Assembly (NCBI GenBank): GCA_021648425.1 | Contig: JAKISV010000082.1 | Coordinates: 1 to 11,795 of the forward strand | Direction of reading: 5' to 3' | Length of the DNA: 11,795 bases | Source: Rhizobiaceae bacterium | GTDB taxonomy: Bacteria > Pseudomonadota > Alphaproteobacteria > Rhizobiales > Rhizobiaceae | Shown here: positions 7,124 to 11,795 of the stretch, in pieces | Layout: each line of letters opens with the position of its first letter | Position numbering within the stretch: position 1 is the stretch's first letter | Made by a program: the position numbers and the translations under genes | The notes under the pieces: model-generated | Database searches by the model: none | The model's input: the letters and a program-made list of their open reading frames with translations, nothing else | What the model was told of the DNA's origin: nothing

Positions 7124-8233
7124 TCACACCATATTTAAACTGACCACCACCGGGCAATGATCTGAAGATTTGGGCCGGTCCCAGCCAACTCGCGGATAAC
7201 GATCAACATCCTGCCCGTCTGGAAAGGGTGTGCGATAGGGTTGTCCACTGCGGATAATCTGGGGAACAGCGTTGACGTTCAGGCTGGCAACTGACGGGGA
7301 GGCAAGAATATAGTCAAGCTGACACAAATGCTGCTCCTGGGGGCCACGGGTATGATAAAGTGTCCACTGGTCATTCTTGTCGCGCCGCTCCGCCAGGCTG
7401 ACACTGAAATCATCCTTGAGCAACTGATCAACCGCACTGGTTTTTTCACGCACCCATTTGAAGCCACGTTTTGTGTTGATGCCACCACTCACCAGAATGC
7501 GTGAGCGATAATCATTCATATCACCGCATATCAGCCAGCGCTTATTGGCGCTTTTACCATTAAATTTATTATTGATAATCTGGCGAACGGCCTTCGCCTC
7601 CGCTTCGCGCACCGGCATGGTATATTCACGTCCAGGCACACCATTTTTGCCTGGGCCCATTGATTTGAAATGCACCACAAACAACGTTATCGGCTTACCA
7701 CCAATTTTGAAATCAATCTCAAGACAACCACGCCGGAAAATCTTTTCGTGCGCCTCTTCCCCCATCGCCTTCAATTGCGGCGTGTGCAAACCCGCCTTGT
7801 CATAGGTCAGTTGGGCATGGCTTTTGATTTTAACAAACTCGATTTTCTGCCCGTCAAACGTCTCCTCACGCGCCATCACCGCCACATCTATTCCACGCCC
7901 GTCATTACCTTCGACCAGAAATTTCTGCCGGTATCCGCGCCCAACCATCTTGAACATATAACCATATTCAAAACTGTTCAGGGTCTGGATATTTTCAACT
8001 TCCTGCAGGCAGACAATATCAGCCATGGTTTCTGCAATAGCCAGTGCTGTCAGCTGCATGGAATCATCGCTATGCGCCACCACCCGCGCCTCTTCCAGTC
8101 GCTGAAAATGCCGTTCATCTTTGACATCAATCATCTGCAGCGTGCGATCTTTTCGCTGGTCATTGCGAAAACCGGAAAAATCAAACCGCTGCATCAGATT
8201 TTCGGCATTAAAAGTGGCAATACGAAGCGGCAT
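7124..8233 (-). CDS. endonuclease/exonuclease/phosphatase family protein
   Basis: A 369-residue metal-dependent phosphodiesterase of the DNase I / exonuclease III fold. Active-site landmarks appear in the expected order: ATFNAENL with Asn9, LQEVE with metal-binding Glu78, RGIDVAV at 113-119, VHFKS at 187-191, the catalytic GDMND at 237-241 (Asp238, Asn240), and the terminal SSDHCPV with Asp358-His359. No signal peptide or membrane segment is visible, so it is probably cytoplasmic. The fold covers nucleases, sugar or lipid phosphatases and sphingomyelinases; the sequence does not separate these, though the layout resembles bacterial members annotated as putative nucleases. The ATG has only a weak GAAAG ribosome site. 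The TATAAT overlapping the start codon is coincidental. A palindrome with CAGAC repeats lies 20-65 bp upstream and may control it. The M32 peptidase follows 44 bp downstream. Confidence 0.92.
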   Translation of the reverse strand: MPLRIATFNAENLMQRFDFSGFRNDQRKDRTLQMIDVKDERHFQRLEEARVVAHSDDSMQLTALAIAETMADIVCLQEVENIQTLNSFEYGYMFKMVGRGYRQKFLVEGNDGRGIDVAVMAREETFDGQKIEFVKIKSHAQLTYDKAGLHTPQLKAMGEEAHEKIFRRGCLEIDFKIGGKPITLFVVHFKSMGPGKNGVPGREYTMPVREAEAKAVRQIINNKFNGKSANKRWLICGDMNDYRSRILVSGGINTKRGFKWVREKTSAVDQLLKDDFSVSLAERRDKNDQWTLYHTRGPQEQHLCQLDYILASPSVASLNVNAVPQIIRSGQPYRTPFPDGQDVDRYPRVGWDRPKSSDHCPVVVSLNMV

Positions 8234-8250
8234 TATATTCTTTCAAATAA

Positions 8251-8298
8251 ACAGACAATAAGGCAGACACTACTATCGCTGTCTGTCTTTAGACAGCG
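8251..8298. promoter_or_regulatory. CAGAC-rich palindromic site upstream of the phosphodiesterase-fold gene
   Basis: CGCTGTCT (8277-8284) and AGACAGCG (8291-8298) are exact inverted arms around a 6-base loop. Further copies of the core occur nearby: ACAGAC at 8251-8256, GCAGAC at 8263-8268 and GTCTGTC within the palindrome itself. The cluster lies 18-65 bp before the start codon at 8233, in the expected promoter or 5' UTR. It could be an operator or an RNA hairpin. Read on the plus strand it is followed by TTTT, but no plus-strand gene ends here. I could not identify a matching regulator. Confidence 0.35.
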
Positions 8299-8408
8299 TT
8301 TTCGCATTGTTGTTGACATTTATCATTCATAGTTGCGTCATGGAGTTTTATGGCGCCACTCGCAACAGCACTGGTATATCAAACATTACACCTTATTTGA
8401 AAGCCGTG

Positions 8409-8441
8409 GGGAACTAGGGTCAGGACCTATTAATTAGTCCC
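8409..8441. repeat. interrupted inverted repeat after the glycosyltransferase gene
   Basis: GGGAACTA (8409-8416) and TAGTCCC (8435-8441) are complementary with one bulged A. Nested inside is TAGG (8415-8418) / CCTA (8426-8429), around a core GGTCAGGACC. The element ends 2 bp before the stop codon of the membrane glycosyltransferase (8443). No T-run follows on the minus strand, so it is a poor intrinsic terminator. The compact palindromic form just outside a gene resembles REP-type extragenic elements, but only one copy is present in this window, so that is only a possibility. Confidence 0.3.
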
Positions 8442-8442
8442 A

Positions 8443-10005
8443 TCACCTGGACTTTAAATAAACCTCAAAATTACCCACTGTTTCGCTCGATTGATATTGC
8501 TTCCAGAAATCAACAAACTCCGGGTAGCGACTAAAATACAGCGGGTAGGAAACAGGATTATTCTCCAGTCCAAGTCGCCCGAAACCAAACTGTGAAACAA
8601 TTACACCTGGTGGATTTTTGATTAAACCGGCAATCATTTCGCGGTCATATTTTTCTGCGGTTTCGCGAATCCGAATTGCTGTTTGGCTATTTTGATTTTT
8701 ATTGGATTGCCCCAGGTAAGCAGGCAGATAAACCATTGCTCCCGCAGCACCTGCCCATTTTGTTCCCGACTGCAATATGGCGGGATGGATATCACGCGGC
8801 GATGTTATGAAGGCAAAAACCAATCCATCCTCACCGGCGTTCTTTTTGAATATTTCGCTCAAACGATCTATTCTGGCCTTGGTTGAAGTTGGTGACATCA
8901 TTTCGCTGACAAACGGCACCATGGGTTTATATATAAACACCGCTGCCACAAACAAGGCAACAAACGGCGCAACACGCTTGACCTCGGAAGAATGATACAT
9001 GTCCGCGATCATCAGGCTCAGCGCAATCAATACAAAAAATGAAACAGGAATTATTTGATAGGCCCAGGCTTTTTGTTGACCCAGTACCGCAATGAAAAAT
9101 CCGAACCCGGCAGCCAACAGCAACACAACAACCGCATGATGCCTGACCCTGGCTTTACAAACCAAAAACACAATAATCAGGACTGATATCCCAAATGCCA
9201 GGGTTGCGAAAAGCCTCTGCCAAACCATGTTCCAGGGAGAACTATAACCCCCGTAGTTGCTGAGCGCCGCCGGTATCACTTCGGAATAATACCCCGGCGT
9301 AAAAATATATATGGCAATCAAATAGCTGCAAACAACCAGCAACACCGTAATGATTTCCGGTCGAAAAAATTGCCGTATATGGCGCACATAAAACAACAAT
9401 GCAATTTCCAGAGATGCACCAACAGCAATAAAATAGGGCTTGATCCCAAACCCTATTCCAGCAATTAGCCCGCAAGCTATCGCTGTACCAATTCCAACTT
9501 TTTTACCGGTTGCACGCAAAGCGCTAACCAAAATATAAGGGGTAATCAGCGCTGCCACCAAATGCTCACGCTGACCAAAATCATAAGCAGGTATAACAAA
9601 AAGACCAAGGGCCAGAAATATGCGAAACCACATGCGATGCTGTGCTGACCAGTCAAATGAACTCGAAATAAATTCACAAAATAGATAGATACCCCCCAAT
9701 ATAAGCAAGACAAATGCCTTGAATACAATTTGCGGATCAGCTCCAGTCAAGTTGGAATATATTGCAGGAATTGATGACAACCACATTGTCATTGGCGGGT
9801 TTATATCAAAAACATCATAACCAACCCGCGCCCCATCCAGCCATTTGAATGCGGTTTGAAAATGCCAGGCGGCGTCATGATTAAGTGGATTTGGCAATTG
9901 CAACACGCTTGCAATCACAATAGCAATTGCAAAAACATACCAGCCGTTTGCTGAAATCAGAACATTATTTTTCGTTTGAATTGCACCTTCCCCCGCCATG
10001 AACAT
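8443..10005 (-). CDS. polytopic membrane protein, probable GT-C glycosyltransferase
   Basis: A 520-residue integral membrane protein with roughly ten hydrophobic segments between residues 20 and 365, followed by a soluble C-terminal domain of about 150 residues. After the first segment comes the large outward loop typical of GT-C enzymes that use polyprenyl-phosphate sugars. It holds Asp44 in NHDAAW, a LDGARVGYDVF segment (56-66) and DINPPM (67-72), a pattern shared with PMT/ArnT-like and uncharacterised bacterial GT-C proteins. I infer that it transfers a sugar on the periplasmic side; donor and acceptor are unknown. No lipid-carrier or polysaccharide genes lie alongside. The first ATG (10005) and a second two codons later (9999) both lack a clear ribosome site. 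The gene is AT-richer than its neighbours, with many AAA, ATT and AAT codons, so acquisition by transfer is possible but not shown. It follows the ilvC terminator, so it needs its own promoter. Confidence 0.7.
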   Translation of the reverse strand: MFMAGEGAIQTKNNVLISANGWYVFAIAIVIASVLQLPNPLNHDAAWHFQTAFKWLDGARVGYDVFDINPPMTMWLSSIPAIYSNLTGADPQIVFKAFVLLILGGIYLFCEFISSSFDWSAQHRMWFRIFLALGLFVIPAYDFGQREHLVAALITPYILVSALRATGKKVGIGTAIACGLIAGIGFGIKPYFIAVGASLEIALLFYVRHIRQFFRPEIITVLLVVCSYLIAIYIFTPGYYSEVIPAALSNYGGYSSPWNMVWQRLFATLAFGISVLIIVFLVCKARVRHHAVVVLLLAAGFGFFIAVLGQQKAWAYQIIPVSFFVLIALSLMIADMYHSSEVKRVAPFVALFVAAVFIYKPMVPFVSEMMSPTSTKARIDRLSEIFKKNAGEDGLVFAFITSPRDIHPAILQSGTKWAGAAGAMVYLPAYLGQSNKNQNSQTAIRIRETAEKYDREMIAGLIKNPPGVIVSQFGFGRLGLENNPVSYPLYFSRYPEFVDFWKQYQSSETVGNFEVYLKSR

Positions 10006-10056
10006 TTAATATGAATCATGGCGGAGAATACAAATTCAGTGTTAATTTTGAATTAG

Positions 10057-10100
10057 TTAAAAATGCAAGAACTATTAACAAGCCCCATTATTAGTTCTTG
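10057..10100 (-). terminator. intrinsic terminator of ilvC overlapping its stop codon
   Basis: Reading along the transcript, CAAGAACTA (10100-10092) is perfectly complementary to TAGTTCTTG (10074-10066). The stem continues inward by three pairs after one A-A mismatch and closes on a loop of about 9 bases. It is followed by GCATTTTTAA, a run of five T. The left arm contains the last ilvC codons and its TAA stop (10091-10093), so a ribosome finishing ilvC would sit on the hairpin. This is the clearest terminator in the window. It separates ilvC from the membrane glycosyltransferase. Confidence 0.8.
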
Positions 10101-11110
10101 TCTTTATCGACCAGCGCACCTGATTTGATCCAAGGCATCATCGCGCGCAGTTTTTCACCTACTTCTTCGATCTGGTGCGCATCATTTCTGCGTCGTATGC
10201 CTTTGAAGCGTGAAGCGCCGGCGCGATATTCCTGCATCCATTCAGAAGTAAATTTGCCGCTCTGGATATCTTCCAGAATGCGTTTCATCTCCGCTTTGGT
10301 ATCCGAGGTGATAACCCGTGGGCCTGAAACATATTCACCCCACTCAGCGGTATTTGAGATTGAATAGTTCATGTTGGCGATGCCGCCTTCATAGATCAGG
10401 TCAACAATCAGTTTCACCTCATGCAGACACTCGAAATAGGCCATTTCCGGCGCATAGCCGGCTTCAACCAGGGTTTCAAATCCAGCGCGAATAAGCTCCA
10501 CCAGCCCACCACACAATACTGCCTGTTCGCCAAATAGATCTGTTTCACATTCTTCCTTGAAAGTCGTCTCGATGATGCCTGAGCGCCCGCCACCCACACC
10601 GCAGGCATAAGAAAGGCCAAGCTCGTGGGCATTGCCGGTGGCGTCTTGATGAACCGCTATCAGGCAGGGTACTCCACCACCTTTCTGATATTCTCCGCGA
10701 ACCGTATGGCCCGGGCCTTTTGGCGCAATCATCACCACATCAATTGTATCTTTTGGTTCGATCAATCCATAATGAACATTCAATCCATGAGCAAAAGCGA
10801 TAGCAGCACCATCTTTAATGTTTGCAGCAATATGATCGCGGTAAATGTCGCCCTGCAACTCATCTGGTGTTGCCATCATCATCAAATCAGCCCAACCGGC
10901 AGCCTCACTAACACTCATCACTTTCAGACCATCGGCCTCAGCTTTCTGGGTTGAGGCAGAGCCTTCGCGCAAGGCCACAGCAAGGTTTTTGGCACCTGAA
11001 TCCTTCAGGTTCAAAGCATGGGCCCGCCCCTGGGACCCATAGCCAATAATTGCAACTTTTTTGCCTTTGATGAGGTTCAAGTCCGCATCACGGTCATAAT
11101 ATACACGCAT
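10091..11110 (-). CDS. ilvC: ketol-acid reductoisomerase, class I (NADP+)
   Basis: Catalyses the Mg2+-dependent alkyl migration and NADPH reduction of acetolactate or acetohydroxybutyrate to dihydroxy acids, the second common step of valine and isoleucine synthesis, in the cytoplasm. At 339 residues it is a standard class I (short) enzyme. The Rossmann motif GYGSQG is at 23-28. The cofactor-selecting loop has Arg48, Ser51 and Ser53, which favours NADPH. Conserved active-site residues stand at their usual numbers: His108, Lys131, the metal ligands Asp191 and Glu195, Glu227, Glu231 and Ser252. AGGGG lies 8 bases before the ATG. The upstream gap of 96 bp probably holds the promoter, but I could not pick a convincing -35/-10 pair. 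No leader peptide rich in branched-chain residues is visible there. A clear terminator overlaps the stop codon, so ilvC ends its transcript. The ilvBH genes are not adjacent. Confidence 0.98.
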   Translation of the reverse strand: MRVYYDRDADLNLIKGKKVAIIGYGSQGRAHALNLKDSGAKNLAVALREGSASTQKAEADGLKVMSVSEAAGWADLMMMATPDELQGDIYRDHIAANIKDGAAIAFAHGLNVHYGLIEPKDTIDVVMIAPKGPGHTVRGEYQKGGGVPCLIAVHQDATGNAHELGLSYACGVGGGRSGIIETTFKEECETDLFGEQAVLCGGLVELIRAGFETLVEAGYAPEMAYFECLHEVKLIVDLIYEGGIANMNYSISNTAEWGEYVSGPRVITSDTKAEMKRILEDIQSGKFTSEWMQEYRAGASRFKGIRRRNDAHQIEEVGEKLRAMMPWIKSGALVDKDKN

Positions 11111-11206
11111 ACTGTTTTCCCCTGAGGTGTTTGGAGTTTGTTGAGAAATTCAATTTTGGCCAATCCGGGCCGATATTCAAGTGCAGGTTTTATCGATTAA
11201 GGGTGC

Positions 11207-11795
11207 TCATTGCAACCGTTGATCATTCCATTTATGCCAATCAGGTTCATCCAGCTGAAGTATCGGGTTTGCGCCCAGCAACCCACGGCTGAACGGTTCC
11301 ACCATCAGGCCTGATACCATCGCTGCCATCAGGCGCGGTGCTGGCGGAATTTTTACCAGTTGGGATACCACATGGTCACGAATAAATCCCAAAACACGGC
11401 TGTCTGATTGATAAAATGGCGTTAGAAATCTGGAGAGAAACTGGAACAGAATTATTTGCCGGGCCCGAAGCGAATAATACAATTCCCCCACTTCATGCAC
11501 TTTGTCAGCGCACTGCCTAATTGCAAAATCCAATGCCTTTGCATCCAGTAACGCCATATTGGCACCCTGCCCCAATTGCGGACTGGTTGAATGATAAGCA
11601 TCACCGATGAACACCACTCGCTCACCGAAGGGTTTTTTTAGCGTATAATGGCGATATCCCGCATATGTCAGTTCATCAAATCCACTAATCTGATTGGGAA
11701 TAACTTCTGTTTGAGGCCAGGATTTTATGACATTCTCCTGCCAGGCGTCAATCCCGGCTCCCTCAAAATTACCAACCTCCGCCCCTTTTCAACTC
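11207..11795 (-). CDS. FAD-dependent monooxygenase, C-terminal part, partial and probably frameshifted
   Basis: This is the C-terminal portion of a group A (PHBH-like) FAD monooxygenase, of the type labelled FAD-dependent monooxygenase or oxidoreductase, usually about 380-400 aa. It uses NAD(P)H and O2 to hydroxylate an aromatic or similar substrate. The diagnostic FAD-ribityl motif GDAYHSTSPQLGQGANMAL starts at 11605, with Tyr where Ala is usual. It is preceded by YRHYTLKKPFGERVV, which also fits the family, so the gene continues upstream past the GTG at 11617. In that frame 193 residues are open back to 11788, where TGA (11789-11791) stops it in the middle of a domain. Dropping one G from the GGGG at 11785-11782 joins ELKR directly to AEVGNFEGAG and keeps the frame open to the window edge. 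That points to a frameshift or a sequence error. The substrate is unknown. It ends 96 bp before ilvC. Confidence 0.82.

Noticed and set aside
8223..8260. Sigma-70 promoter with TATAAT at the phosphodiesterase-fold gene start
   Set aside because: The TATAAT overlaps the ATG itself, so a transcript from it would begin inside the gene. The TTGTCT upstream is only 15 bp away. It is coincidental.
8313..8340. Plus-strand promoter TTGACA near 8313
   Set aside because: No -10 element is found at a normal distance, and no supported plus-strand gene follows.
11111..11206. Leader-peptide attenuator before ilvC
   Set aside because: No short frame with runs of Val, Leu or Ile codons is visible, and only a small GGCC-N6-GGCC palindrome (11158-11171) is present.
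1..11795. Defence island, prophage, integron or CRISPR
   Set aside because: No integrase, transposase, toxin-antitoxin, nuclease-helicase or regularly spaced repeat array was found. The genes are ordinary metabolic, transport and peptidase functions on one strand.

Overview
The window reads as a chromosomal housekeeping stretch of a Gram-negative bacterium, most likely an alphaproteobacterium. That placement is an inference from three things: the class I ketol-acid reductoisomerase, a long 3-hydroxyacyl-CoA dehydrogenase beside a MetY-type sulfhydrylase, and the FAD monooxygenase subtype. I cannot place it at order level. Base composition is moderate, with an AT-richer section at the membrane glycosyltransferase (about 8.4-10.1 kb). 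All nine recognised genes lie on the minus strand, so transcription runs from high to low coordinates. The many plus-strand open frames are shadows of these genes. I see no tRNA, rRNA, CRISPR array, insertion sequence, prophage gene or origin.

Layout in transcription order. 11795-11207: C-terminal half of an FAD-dependent aromatic-type monooxygenase, cut by the window edge and apparently frameshifted two to three codons inside it. 11110-10091: ilvC (branched-chain amino acid synthesis), closed by a clear intrinsic terminator whose stem includes the ilvC stop codon. 10005-8443: a lone polytopic GT-C-like membrane glycosyltransferase. 8442-8234: a gene-free spacer with a palindrome and repeated CAGAC motifs. 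8233-7124 and 7079-5604: an endonuclease/exonuclease/phosphatase-fold protein and an M32 metallocarboxypeptidase, 44 bp apart and probably co-transcribed. 5534-4269 and 4258-3353: a CPA1-type Na+/H+ antiporter and a PhzF-fold enzyme, 10 bp apart and probably one unit. 3352-3025: the only gap over 300 bp, rich in hairpins, with an 11-bp tandem array and a doubtful Cys-containing ORF. 3024-1723, 1721-921 and 908-1: metY, an alpha/beta hydrolase and a long 3-hydroxyacyl-CoA dehydrogenase, with gaps of 1 and 12 bp, almost certainly one operon.

How the genes fit together: ilvC and metY are amino-acid biosynthesis genes (valine/isoleucine; methionine/homocysteine). The metY operon ties sulfhydrylation to an uncharacterised hydrolase and a beta-oxidation enzyme. 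The other genes (peptidase, antiporter, phosphodiesterase-fold enzyme, PhzF) are general-purpose and show no shared pathway. I found no convincing new multi-gene system. The parts most worth a second look are the structured metY leader with its 11-bp array, the monooxygenase frameshift, and the tightly coupled metY-hydrolase-dehydrogenase set.
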